From assembly GCA_964007475.1 (NCBI GenBank), contig OZ023273.1, forward strand, positions 109,986,485-110,050,484: a stretch of 64,000 bases of DNA. Reading direction: 5' to 3'. The position numbers were made by a program, and so were the translations under genes. The stretch is from Hybos culiciformis. Taxonomy: Eukaryota; Arthropoda; Insecta; Diptera; Hybotidae. The notes beneath the pieces were generated by a model that did not search any database, was not told the DNA's origin, and saw only the letters and a program-made list of their open reading frames with translations. Positions 10,042-22,577 of the stretch are shown here, one piece after another (the first letter of the stretch is position 1; each line of letters opens with the position of its first letter).

Positions 10042-13000
10042 TCAACGGTACGAATGTAAACAAAAAAAAAAATAAGAAAAACAGGAAGAAAACTTTTTCA
10101 TTCATAAGAAATGGAAAATCTGTTTGAAAAATAAATTTATATAAATAAATTTTTAATCAATCCTATTATAAAAAAAATTGATATTGAATTATTGAAAACA
10201 GTAATTGGAGCTCCAAGGCTAAATTGAAATTGAAAATGTTATAAAATAAGATTGGTACCAAGAGAACAATTCTATATTGTCATAAATATTTTCTTAGTTG
10301 ACATCATATCACAAGTCACAAAGAATTTAACATTTTTATTCAATATACTTATTTATATTATGTACATTGAAACAAAAATAAGAAAATATTGAGAAATAAA
10401 TACATTTAAAAATTAAATATTAATATCATAAAAATTGCAAACTAGAAAAATGAATATTTTTAATACATCTGCATTCTACATATACGAATGAATTGAATGA
10501 CAAACAAAAAATTTGTTATTTTTATTTTAATGAAAAATTTCCCAATAATTTTATTTTTAATTAAATTGTTAGTATATAATTATATTCTACAATGAAAAAT
10601 TCAAATGAATTTTAATTAATTTCTGCCTAAAAAAAAAGTTTAATTATTTAATTATGTTTTGGGTTTTTTTAAATTCGATGCTAAAAGTTCTGATGTTTTT
10701 TGTTCTCCAACCAGATCTTATTAACTAATAGTTACAAAAGCCCTTTGTTTTGGTTTTTCTTTCACTTTCATATAAATAAATCAACAGTGCTTGATATAGT
10801 TTGAAAGGACTAAAACTTAATACCATCATCATTTTTACTTATATATAATATTAAAATGTAGCGAATTTATAAATCTATATAGAACCTTACATGGTTCCCC
10901 TTTAAAATAGCACTTTAACATTTTGACAATAATTAAATAACTTTCGAACCGTGAAGAAATCAAAAAACAATTTGTCAAATAAATATCCTTATAAAAAAGG
11001 ATCAATAATTGATAAACCAATATTGAAAATTGAAATTCTTAAAAAATATAACTTAAGATTTTTGATTAAAAAAATAAAATATAATACCATACTTATATAC
11101 AACGTAGTGTTATGTAATATATAATAATTTATGTAAATGAAAAGAAAATAAAAATAAATTTTTCTTTATTTTGAATTTTTTTTTTTCATAAAAAAAAACA
11201 CCCAAATTAACTGAAAAGCTTTTAATCAAAATTTTCGTTATTGTATAAATTTCCTTTTAATAGAAAATGCCATTCATTTTTTTGGTTACTATGTATATAG
11301 GTAAATTATTAATGATATTTCAATTAATAACATTCCAGTTCGAATAATGAATATTAAAAAAAAAATGTTGACTGGCATTTAATTAAAATTTCTCATTTCA
11401 TTGAACCGAGAAATTCTGAAAAAAATCATTTAGATATAATATCATTAGTAAAAAAATATAGAGGAAGAAGAATGAAATATTTTCACTTTTGATACGGAAA
11501 TTTTCATACAAAATTTGATTTAAAAAAGATATATGTATATGTATAATGTTTCACACAGTATATCCTTTTATCTGTTTAATATATACATATTATATAAATA
11601 TGTATATATACATATTATATAAAATCATTTATTCATTAAACATAAATATTATTTTAGCGATTATTTTGATAAAGTTTTCTTCATCAAACAGGTGCCTACC
11701 TATCTTGATTTAGGTATATTTGGTATTTGTAAAAAATCAAGGTAAATATTTTCTTTTATCGCATCATTTTTAAATTGTTCTAAACCACAATAATGAAGAT
11801 TCAAACAATTATAGATTTATATCAAATATTATAGAAATTTCTGATTTCAAACAACGACACACTGCTGATCTGCTCTCGTCCACAGTAAGTTAAATATTGC
11901 CTCGCATTAAATAAAGAATGTTTTCCCAAAATGAAGAGAAATGATTTCAAATCAACTTGAACAGTTCATATATTTATTATTTGCCACTTTCTAAATGTGG
12001 TTTCTTGTTTTTATGTTTCATCTTTTCCTATATATTATTTTGTGATATTTATCTTTGTAGAATATTTTCCTGCAGTCCCTATATGGATATTCAATTCATC
12101 TAACAAACATTTAAGGTAAAATATCTAGAATTAAATTTGTCTTATAGAGAAAATTATAAACACCCACTTATTAAAAGGATCAACAATTTCTAAATATTTA
12201 GAAAATTTTCTGAAAAATCTCTTTTCAGTAAATTGAATTTCCTAAAAGACAAAAAAAATAAAATAAATTCAAAGGTATGAATTTATATTTTTTTAATGAC
12301 AGGGCGGGAACAAAAAAAAAATATAATGTCACAATAATTTCCTTATTCTTTTTATTATATACGATTAAAAATTCTGAAAATAAATTATAATATAATTCTT
12401 TTCACTCACGCAATTATGTACCTATGTATAATAATAGTTTACAGCATAGAATGTAATAAAATAAATTATTTACATCACTAAAGCATGTGTAAAAAAAAAC
12501 AAATAAAATTTCATTCAGAAAAGATAAAAAGAAGAAAAAGATATGTATACCTATACATAAGAATATAATACTGAACGTTATAATGAAAAATGTAATTTTA
12601 ATTAAAATTAAAAAAAAAAAAAAAAAAAAGAATAGAAAATTTGACTTTTTTTTTTCCAACAATTTTATTTCCTTTATGTACGCAACATATTTTAATTTAA
12701 ATTTTTTTTTCAACCTTAAAGGAAATGGGTTTTTTTCTTTACTGTCTTATGAAAATTTCGAAAATTATTATCATGAAAAATTTAATAAGAAAATTTTTGT
12801 GGAATACTTTAGTGAGGAATTTAAGTAGGTTAAAGCTGGATAAACAAACACTTTAAACCAAACCATTCATATTATTAAGTTTTCAATATATTCTTTAGTT
12901 TGTAACTTAAAGATTATTTTAAAATTAGTCTTTAAAACAAACTTTACTATTGTTTTACAAATAACTTAATTTCAATATGTTAACTTTCAATTTTCTTAAC

Positions 13001-13984
13001 TGACCAATCTGATTAAAAGATAATAAGAGATTAATGGCTACATAATTTTAAAACATCACTAAGCTCAGCCTTTTCTGCTAGAAACTGTTTCTAATTAAAT
13101 GAAAAATTTAATTTAACTTAAATAGTTTTTTTCCATTTGTGGAAAACAACATTTGCTTGAACGAACATTTCAATTCCATTCTTCGAAATCTAGAAATTCT
13201 ACGAAATTTTTTTTTTTATTGAGGTCAGACAATTTTAATTCAAACACTTAAATGCTTAAAACATAAAATATTCACACTATTTAATAATTCCCGAATTTAA
13301 AGCATTTTTATCCTTTCTCAGAAAATTTTTAATTTCTTTGAAAATTTAATTCAGAAAATTTTCTGTGTTTTGATAACAAAATTCTATGACATGAACTTAA
13401 AGTTGGTATAAAAAATATACATACATTTTTTTAATTTATTATTTCATGAAAATATGTTTTTTTAAGTGAAAATGAGACACATTAAAATATCATCATTAAT
13501 AACAACTAAAAAGGTATTAAGATTTCATCTTATATTGAAAAGAAGGAATACATTTTTAAACCATAAATATATGTAAAATTATTGCTTTTGAAATGGTGCT
13601 TCTTTCAACGAGATATCACACAAAAATAAAATTTTATGTTTTTCGTTTTTATAAAATTAATAACTTTTAAAGGAATAAATCTGCCACATTTTGAAAAACA
13701 AGTTTCATGAGCTGATAGGGCTCTTCGGATAATAATAGTCGAGAATATTATTGATAGATTACTAAACAATCATTGACACTGTATAAATATAGAAATGTAT
13801 ATTTTTGTTATTTTAATCAGTGTATGATATTTTTGTTTCTGTCACATCTACTTAACTGCTAATTGTAAATATTATGACAATTAAATGTTATTTTTCTTCT
13901 TGAGAAAATAGTACACATAATATGATTTTATTATTAAATTTTTGTTTTATTAATTGAGGAAATAAGTATATATAGGCACATGAC
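10042..13984. other. AT-rich DNA, no gene supported
   Basis: About 80% A+T, with poly(A)/poly(T) runs (for example near 12607-12629) and short Lys/Phe/Ile-rich frames without family features. The only point of interest is a GC-richer segment at 11835-11885 bounded by a possible acceptor (ATTATAG) and a strong donor (GTAAGT), a candidate non-coding exon. Confidence 0.5.
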
Positions 13985-13990
13985 TTTATT
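13985..13990 (-). terminator. Polyadenylation signal AATAAA for the Asn-rich gene
   Basis: AATAAA on the minus strand about 65 nt beyond the stop codon of the Asn-rich secreted protein gene. Such hexamers are common in AT-rich DNA, so this is a plausible but not proven site. Confidence 0.4.
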
Positions 13991-14054
13991 GATTTTTCTA
14001 ATAATAATCTTAAAAAAATTATCTGAGGACAGGATATATATATTAACTTGAAGG

Positions 14055-16032
14055 TTACCATTTTTTACCATCATCGTTGGGGAGCTGAATTCCCTCATCT
14101 TGATTAATATTTTCGTTGTAATTATAATTATTATTATTATTATTATAATTATTATTATTATTTTGATCATCAGAGTTTTCAGCCTGATTCTCATATTGAA
14201 GGTTATCTTCTGAATTGTAACTGATTTCTTCATTATTTATATTCTGGTCATCTGGATTTTCATTTATATTTTCAGTATTTGATTCTTCTTGTTTTGTATA
14301 CGGATATTCATCTAGTTTATTATTGCCATTTTGTTCAAAATTTTCTAATTGATTTTCTTTGTAATTAAAATTAACTTCTTGTTCATTTACGATGTTTCCA
14401 TTTTCATTAAGATCTTTATTAGAGCTTTCCTGTTCATAAGCATACGTTTCTGCTTGGTTTTCATCGTAATTATTTCCATTATCTGAATTAAAATTATTAT
14501 TATTAGAATATCCTTCTTGATCCTCGAAATTTCCGTTAACATTTCCATTATTATTTTCGTTCTGATCATAAAAGTTTCCATTGAGAACTCCATCATTTTC
14601 ATTATTATTCTCGCCTTGGTTTTGGTTATATGAAATCCCATTGATATTTTCATTGTCATTTTCATTTTCATTATAAGATTGTCCATTGTTTTTTTCTTCC
14701 TCAGTATATGAATTTCCATTGATATCTTCAGTATTTCCTATTATATCTTCATCCTGAACAAAAGAATAATCATTTCCATTTCCATTATCATTGTTATTTT
14801 CATAGCCAATTCCATTATTTTCATTATAATTATTGTCCTGATTATAAGAATTTATATCGACTTTAATATTATTATTTTCATCAGGTTCACATTTAGTGCT
14901 AGTTCCATCAACAATATTATTATTATCTTCGTGATTTGAATACTTATCAAGATCACTTTGTGCTCCACTACCATTGAAATCATTTTGATTTAAATTCGTT
15001 TCATGTTGATCCTCGTTTCCACTATATCCATTCTGTGTGCTAGTCTCACTGCTTTCTTCCTTTTCAGATTCGATCCATTGATGATTTTCTTTTTTTTCTG
15101 ATTGATTGAAAGCACTGTCACTGTCATTATCATTTTTGATTTCAATTATAGAGCTTATATTTTCTTTAGAATGACTGTCATTACTATCAATCACAATACT
15201 ATTATGTTCTAAATTATTTCCCTGACTTTGATAAAATTCATTCAGGCTTTTTTCATTCTGTTCAGATATAATTCGATTTTCTTTTTCACTAATACTATTT
15301 TCCAACCAATTTTCATCGATCTCAACTTCATTATATTTATTTTCATTTACAATAATATCTGTAGAATTGCAAAACTTATTATTTTTGACAACATCATTGG
15401 CACAATCATTCACATTTTCATTGTTGCTTAAAATGCTCAGAGTATTAAAATCGACTTCTTTAATTAACTTGATTGGTTTCTTCAGTTTTGTGCGCTTCAA
15501 TGTAAATTTCTTTGGAAAACTTCTAAATGGTCTGGCATCAGCTTTTTTAATAAATACCGGAAGATCTAGCAAAGGATATCTGGCAATTAAACTTTTAACA
15601 GCAATATGTGGCAAAATATCAATATTCTCAAGGAATTCATTCTTCAATGGGTGTGCTGAAGCAGACTAGAAATAATTATAATAAAATCACTATACATTTA
15701 TTTTATTATATTAAATTTTTGTATATTACAGTGTATTAGAATCGAAATACAAGAACAAATTAAATATATCTCGAAAAATATTAAACAATTCTTCGGCATT
15801 CAATGAAAAACTGTTTAATTAAAGTAAAAGAAATTGATTTAAATTCCAGTGAATTTAACAATTGATCCTTAGATAAGATGCAATAAATATATGACCCTTT
15901 TTTTGGAATTCTAATAGTATATGACTACCTATAGTGTAACCACTGCTCATATTGTGCTTAATAATTTATTCAAATTCGAAATCAACTTACCAAATCCAAG
16001 AAAAAGAAAATAGACAATCCTAAGTAATTCAT
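14055..16032 (-). CDS. Secreted Asn/Asp/Glu-rich low-complexity protein, two exons
   Basis: Exon 1 is 16032-15991: ATG and 14 codons, MNYLGLSIFFFLDL, followed by the donor GTAAGT. Exon 2 is 15665-14055, entered from the acceptor TTTCTAG and joining in phase 0 to SASAHPLKNE. The junction makes a typical signal peptide with an A-X-A cleavage site (SASA/HP). The whole protein is about 550 residues. After cleavage comes a conserved-looking basic segment (roughly residues 25-85, rich in Lys/Arg/Pro). The rest, about 460 residues, is acidic and dominated by Asn, Asp, Glu, Gln and Ser, with loose repeats such as NENNNGNVNG and ending in PNDDGKKW. The long frame lacks an ATG without the small exon, which supports the splice model. 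I recognise no family; secreted matrix, glue, silk-like or saliva/effector protein are all possible. Confidence 0.8.
15985..15990 (-). promoter_or_regulatory. Splice donor GTAAGT after signal-peptide exon
   Basis: Consensus 5' splice site directly after the 14th codon. It pairs with the acceptor TTCTAG ending at 15666 to give an intron of 325 nt in phase 0. Confidence 0.75.
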
Positions 16033-16070
16033 TACTAATTTTAATTGCCGTATTATCGAAATCTTTTTAC

Positions 16071-16118
16071 AACTGAATAGGAATTTATGGAAATTACTTT
16101 ATTTTATACGCAATTTTT
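16071..16118 (-). promoter_or_regulatory. Core promoter: TATA box and initiator
   Basis: On the minus strand TATAAAA (16118-16112) is followed by TCAGTT (16076-16071), the arthropod initiator consensus. The initiator A (16074) is 34 nt downstream of the first T of the TATA box, close to the expected spacing. The predicted start is 42 nt upstream of the ATG at 16032. A TATA-Inr promoter suits a tissue-specific, highly expressed gene. Confidence 0.6.
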
Positions 16119-18434
16119 TTTTTCTTCTTATTTGCCCATTATTTTAATAAATTTCTGGTTGTGATTAAAATCATCAATAAAAAAAAAATCATCAAAAAAT
16201 ACATATACAGGTGTTATTTAAACATAAGTATGTAATTCTACATTTCCTAATTCTTTCGATTTTTTTTTTATCCTAATGATGATAATACCAGAATTTTAGT
16301 CAGTCAGTCTTTAGTCAGTTACGTTATAAGTTGTTTTTGGAAAATCTATCTATAATAAAACAAAAAATTAAATCAATGCTTCGTCTTAGCAGCACAACTG
16401 AAAAAATCGATTTGTAAAAAAGAGTTGCATTTTTCTCCATCAGGCGCAACAAAATCAATGTTAAATATTCTAATTTCAGATATTGCACAATTGTCAGATA
16501 TTTTTCTATTAACAAGAAGTTATTGCTCAAGAATACTAACCCGCGTCAACTTTTTTGAAAGCATTAAACATGCAAGCTAAAACATATTAATGCATTCAAC
16601 AAACCCAACGAAAAAAATTTTGATTAATAATAAATTAATTTGATTCAAATAATTTGAATTTTCATTTCACTTGATAAATATTTATGCGCGTATATTTCTT
16701 TTTCTCCACTCATTGAATAATTTCAATGGTTTTATAATAAATTAACGATTTTACTTTGGGTTAACTGCGTATATTTCATTTTCTTTTTTCAGTTCTTTTT
16801 GTTTGAAGAAAATCTCAATTAACACAGAAAATAAAAAAAACGTTGATGAAAAATCTTCTTTTCTATCTTATGTAATTGTTGGATATAGTTGAAATAACGC
16901 AAGTCACATAATATATATACCTAAATTTGTACATGGAAAAATTTATAGAAAAAAAAATGCTTTAATAAATGTTACGGATCGCTTTAAGAGTTCTGTTTTC
17001 ATGTAATGAACAATAAATCTGTGAAATAATATAAAAAATGTGGAAATCAATATAAAGTACACATTATACATTTAAGTAGTACACGTAAGTCTTAAGCACT
17101 ATCGTGGCCTGCAAATATTCTAGTAATCTTCAAAAAGAACAAAAATTATTCAAAATTTTAGTTATTTTTCATAATTTTCAGACCAATAAAAGCAAGAAAG
17201 AAATATTTTTAAATATTATTTTCAATCAAAAAACAAATTTGTATTCAATAAGGCTGCATAAAGATTTTTTTTTTCTGTGATTTGTCATTATTAGAAAACT
17301 AAAGTCATTCCACCGAACTTTAGATATATTCTAAAAAAAATAAATAAATTATTACATAAATCTTTATTCCTAATTATTTAAATTAGTTTTAGAAAGTCAA
17401 AATTACTTTTATGCATAACATTTAAACATTATGACACCGTAACTGAAATTAATGTAGCATAAAATTTAATCTTCCTGGAAACTATTATGTACTATACTTA
17501 TACATATATTATATAAAAGAAATTACTGTAATATATCTTCCTTTTTATTTTATTTTTATTTTTATATCTTTAAATTTGAACATTCATTGACCACAAAAAA
17601 TATGCTGCTAGATCATAATAATAAGTATTAGCGACTCAGTTACTTGCTTTTAAAGTTTTAAACACATTACACAAAACCTTTTCAAATTTTATACGGAAGA
17701 AAATTCGAAATTCTTTATTCCAAATCAACATAAATTCTTCACTAGCGCACTTATCATACCAAAAGCTTAAGTGCAATATCAAATAAATAAAAAAACATAT
17801 TTATTCTTATTTCACACGTTTCAAAATTCAAACAAATTCGTAGTTTTATAAGAATTTTTGTTTTTGATTTTATACTTCAAAAACTTTAAATATTGAATTT
17901 CCAAAGGAACGTCAAAGACATCATATGACATTGAAAATTTTGCCTTCAAAATATTATGAATTACGATGTTGAGCAAAAAAAAAATTTTTTCCTTCACACA
18001 GTAATCAATAAAAAAAATTAGTAAATATATAAATTACAGAAAATAAATAAGTTCTTTCTTTGTAATACTAGAAGTTATCTTAATAAAAGAAAACTTATAA
18101 AATAAAGAAATTTTTGACATCAAAAAGATTTAATTTTTGTTTTTTTTTTTTTTTTTGCTTTTCTATACCTACGTAACGTTATTGTCAGTAAATCGTTTAA
18201 GAATCACTTGAAATATGATTTCTTGAAAAAAAAAAAAATACAAAAATAGGAAAAATTGAAAATTCAAGGTGAATAAAATTTTTCAATGAAACAACTTTCC
18301 TTTGTTTATTAATATTTTGTTTGTTTTTAATTTTTTTTTTTCCTTTAATTTTTATTTTCAATGAAATAATCCTACAAAAAATAATTTACGCTACTTACTT
18401 TTTGTTTATTTATATTGTTTTATGTATATTTATA
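16119..18434. other. AT-rich DNA, no gene seen
   Basis: Upstream flank of the Asn-rich gene. Any regulatory elements are not recognisable by eye, and no repeat with clear ends was found. Confidence 0.5.
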
Positions 18435-18442
18435 GTATAGTA

Positions 18443-18838
18443 CAGCGTTTCTCAACCTTAGGGTCGCGACCCGAATTTGGGTCGCGAAAGATTTTCAATG
18501 GGTCGTTTTAATGGAAAAATTCTAATACAAATGCTACATATATTTTTTCAAAAATAATAAAATATTTTGATTACGTAAGAAAAATTAACCTATACCTTAT
18601 TTTTCAAAAGATTGCTGTTTTAACATTGATAATTGAGTAAATCCTTTGAGCCAGACTTAGTAAATTATCAAATAATTGTCAACAACAAATAAGCCATTAA
18701 AATAAAAATAAATAAAACATTTTAAAGTTGTCTTTCATTTCTTCTACTTGTCAATGCATACCATTTTCATATTGAGGGTCGCGTTATTTTGTACTCATAT
18801 TTTATAGGTCGCTATAGCAAAAAGGTTGAGAAACGCTG
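18443..18838. mobile_element. SPIN-like non-autonomous hAT element, 396 bp
   Basis: Both ends read CAGCGTTTCTCAACCTT (17 nt, perfect inverted match). Perfect 8-bp duplications GTATAGTA lie at 18435-18442 and 18839-18846. The left end continues AGGGTCGCGACCCG, strikingly like the terminus of the SPIN/Charlie-type hAT transposons known for horizontal transfer among animals (comparison from memory). Internal TGGGTCGCGAAAG and GAGGGTCGCG repeats echo the terminus. No transposase. Confidence 0.88.
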
Positions 18839-18975
18839 GTATAGTATATGTTTTTATGTTTCAAAAAAAAATCTCTATAGTTAAAAAACTAAGGATTATA
18901 CCTCAAAAAGAATACAGGCCTGTTTCAGGATAGTGAGTTGTTCTAAATCATTTTCATGCACAATTTTCTCGGATT

Positions 18976-19422
18976 AGCTTCAAAAATTGTTTTGCAGTAT
19001 TAGCTGTGCTCAAGGCATAATGCCTTGAGCACAGCTAATACCGCAAAGCAATTTTGAGCTACCGTAAAAACCGATTTTCTGCGTTATTTCTTATTTATTT
19101 TAAATAAAAATTATGAAAAACGAAAGATATTAATTTCTTAAAATTATTTCATAATTAATTAGAAAACTGAATTTATTTTTTTTTTGCTCCGGAAAGATTT
19201 GACTACGTCACAAAATATTTTTTTTGTTTCTTTTTCACAGCGTTTCTTTTGCATCGAAATTTGGTTTTGCTGCATTTTTCTGTCACAATCATATTATAAA
19301 AAAAAACAAAAGCAGTTGTTTGCAGTTGATTTTTTTGCTTTCAGGTAAAATTAGCTGTGAACAGGTTTCCGGAACATTCCTTCAAACATTGCTTTGCGGT
19401 ATTAGCTGTGCTCAAGGCATAA
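18976..19422. repeat. Near-perfect 85-bp hairpin plus third copy of its arm
   Basis: 18976-19060 is an inverted repeat centred on GGCATAATGCC, with arms of about 40 bp containing TTAGCTGTGCTCAAGGCAT. A third, direct copy of the arm lies at 19381-19422. The 19224-19439 open frame crosses this repeat and is not credible as a gene. Confidence 0.75.
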
Positions 19423-19892
19423 GAGTTGCTATGCTGTAAAGGCGTTATTCCACTGAGGCAACATAAGGCATTGATGCATCCAACACAGCCTCAATCAAAC
19501 ACGAAGCAACGAAATTGAAGTACCCCGTCCGAAAATTTTTAATATGTATCCATTAATCAAAATCGGATCCGGACGGTATGTATCCTTTATTAAGATATGG
19601 GTTATGATGTGGAAAAGAAAACCTACTGTGAATTGTTGCATTTTCCATTTTCTCCAATGAATTGAACAAACCGCAAATACATAAACTTTAGCTTATTTAT
19701 ATGTATATTCAATTTAATTGAAATAAAACAGGTTTTTATTATGTCTGTGTTGTACAATATCATAATATTTTTAGAAATTTATTGAAAGATTTATATAAAT
19801 TTTCAAAACGTATTACAATTAATAAACAACATTGTCTGAATTCATGTATATATTACTATAACTATAACATTATAATTTTATTATGTCTAATC

Positions 19893-20548
19893 CAGGGTAT
19901 GTAAAATATCCCTCCTGAATTTTTCAATTTCATTATTTTTCCTTCCCTGAAATTTAATTTCGGAGATTTATTTTTTTCATCTTTTTCAAAAATAGTCCTC
20001 CTGAAATTTATTTCCTTTTAAAAATACTTTTCAGGAGTTCTATTTTTTTCTCTCAGAGTAAAAAAGAAACAATCAGAAAAATATTTTTTTCTTCTTTTTC
20101 TGAAAAGAAGGAAAAAATATTTTTCTTTTATAAGCAGCATAGTATACAGAAAAAAAATTGTATGTGTGCAATGTTGTATGTGTCAATGTTGTATGTGTGC
20201 ACCGTTTTAATTTTTTTTTTGAATTTTTGTTTACTTTACTACATGTTTTTTTTTATTTTTTTAGAGAAGGAAAAAAATCAAAAAGAGAATAGTCTTCTTT
20301 GAAGGAAAAAGAAGGATATTATTTCTCTCCTAAATATATTTCTTTTTGAAAGTTTCTTTTAATGAAGGATTTATAAATTATTTAGGGAAATTTTTCTTTA
20401 GAAGAAGAGAAAAATATAAAAAAAGGAGGGAAAAATAAAAACTGAAAAAATCAGATGATGATATTTTTCTGCTTGAAATAAAAATACTTTTCTGTAAATT
20501 TTTTTTTCCTTCGGAAAAGAATTCTATTCCGATAGAAAACATACTCTG
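19893..20548. mobile_element. Non-autonomous hAT-type element, 656 bp
   Basis: Perfect 8-bp duplications GTCTAATC lie at 19885-19892 and 20549-20556. The ends CAGGGTATGTAAAATAT (left) and CAGAGTATGTTTTCTAT (right, reverse complement) are imperfect inverted repeats. The interior consists of many short TCCTTTTTCT / AGAAGGAAAAA blocks in both orientations, making internal hairpins. No coding capacity. Confidence 0.8.
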
Positions 20549-20556
20549 GTCTAATC

Positions 20557-21864
20557 ATAACAATAAGTTAAGAATTTTAATGGTTAGTAAACATGATATA
20601 TGTATGTATATTACAAATTGTTTAAACTCATAATTTATAAAAATTGAGTGTTTCGAAAAAAATTTGAGTTTTTCTTGTTCTAATAATTTAATGAATTCTA
20701 TTGAAATTGTTATTAAAAAAGCACTACGAAAAATGGAACCCTATAACTATTTTACTACCTACAACAAAGGCCGATGTATTTAGCTTTTTTATATGGATAC
20801 AAATTATATTTGTAATACAATGAAACCTGCCTTAGACGGAAACTTTTAATTTGTTAATTTTTTTGCGAAGTTTTTATTTTATGATTAAAAATATTTCTTT
20901 ACTTTTTAGAATAATTCAGAAATATTTAAATTTAAAGATTTTGATTTCATGTCTTTATACGGTAATATTTTTTCAAATTTAAAATATGGTTAATACATTT
21001 ATTTCATTTCAAGAGACTAACATATTATTATATGAATGTATTTTTCTTGAATAAAATCAATAAATATAGTCAAAATTATATTAAAGTATATGCTATTATA
21101 GTTTCTCATTATTTATAGTAATAGCTTGGTCATAGATTTTCATAAACAAAAAAAATTCCAAACACCCTAAAAAAATATAAAATTATAATTTTATTTTTTC
21201 TTTCCTCAGCTATATAAAAAAAAAAATATTTATGACAGCAAATTGAATTTTCAACGTAAATGTTTTTATAAGACTAAATGATGTATTAAATCTATATTTT
21301 ACAAATTTGCATTGTCGAACTTTTTAAATAGTTCACCGCAAACAAAAACAAAAACATTTTTAATAATATTCAATCAGCCAGGATATACATAAATTTATAA
21401 AATTTTTTTTTTACTTGCTTTTTTCATTCACAAAGTCAAATTTTATAAACATGTAGGTATATTATTAGCACAAAAAAATAAACAAATTTTGTTTTTTTTT
21501 CCATATCTTTTTTTTAAGCGAATTCAAAATATTTTCTTTTTTTCACATCGTTAATATTTTATTTTATTGGTATAAAAAGAAAATGAATCATAAATTTATT
21601 TGGAAATTTTTAATACCCAAAGAAAAATCAAAAATTTTTTTTGGTTCTGTAACGTACAAGTAAGGTTGAATATTGAAAAATTTAGATTCAACCGATTTAT
21701 TTCAAGGCTTTATCTGAAGGAATGTTATAATTTTTTTTTGTTCCTGCAAATGTTAAGATTTTAGAAAGAATCTCTTTTCGTATCTTGGCATAAACTAAAC
21801 ATGTTATTTCTTTCAATTTCTGGGTAAAAATTTGGAAATTTTTTGTCTGAATAATAATACAAAA
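20557..21864. other. AT-rich DNA, no gene seen
   Basis: No feature recognised. Confidence 0.5.
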
Positions 21865-22577
21865 CTAAGTGTTAACTTGAAAATTATCTTGAAAGTTAAA
21901 ACCTAATTTCTTTTTGAGGACACAATTCTTATTAACTCGTAAAAGAATTTGTCTGTATATTTCTTTACTATTTTCGACACTCTCGTAGACCCACTTCTCG
22001 TCATCAAGCGAAAAAAAAAATTTCCGGAATTTTCCGACTTTTCCGGTAAAAAAGGTTTCTAAATTATGCAGGATCAAGTTCCCATCAACTGGCATCATTA
22101 CTTTCTCTCCGACAATGGTGAAAACTTGCAGAAAAAATCGAAGAAAATTCATGTAAAACACTTTTCCGGAGTTTTTCCGACCAAGGAAGCGTTTGAGCGT
22201 TTTGCAACCTGAGACAAAGTTGTAGAGCAAAATGAGTTGCATAAAGTTGCTTTTGCAGAAAACTCCATAGAAAACCCGAAAAAGCGGAAAAATCATCGGA
22301 AAAATTTTCATCGATATGATTAGTCATAAAATTGTTTTCAAACATCTCCATGCAGCACATAATAACAATTTAGTTAACGTGAAAAAGGCAGAAAATAAAA
22401 ATAAGTTAAAAACGAGTTTTCCAAAAAACTGAGGCAGGCCGCATGAAAAAGTAGAAAATAACTTTTTCTTCACACACAGAGGTGGACTCAGATTTTTTGA
22501 TTGGGACATTTCTCTTGAATATTCCTTCATCAATCAAATCATTTACGTCCGAATCAAAAAATCTGAGTCTCCTGTAA
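21865..22577 (-). repeat. Dispersed repeat also present at 48929-49688
   Basis: Reverse complement of this block matches 48929-49688 over most of its length (shared motifs include CTGAGTCYACCTCTGTGT, TTTTCTACTTTTTCATGCG, CTCAGGTTGCAAAACGCTC, CTACGAGAGTGT and AACACTTA). The upper end carries an extra inverted copy of AATCAAAAAATCTGAGT at 22553-22570. The 148-residue frame at 21865-22311 is broken by shifts in the other copy, so a coding role is not supported. Family not recognised. Confidence 0.7.

Noticed and set aside
13934..14719. Additional minus-strand frames (Ile/Met-rich) overlapping the Asn-rich gene
   Set aside because: Shifted-frame shadows of AAT/GAA-rich codons in the real exon.
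21865..22311. 148-residue frame with an ATG
   Set aside because: The other copy of this repeat at 48929-49688 has the same start region but diverges by frameshift; no domain recognised.
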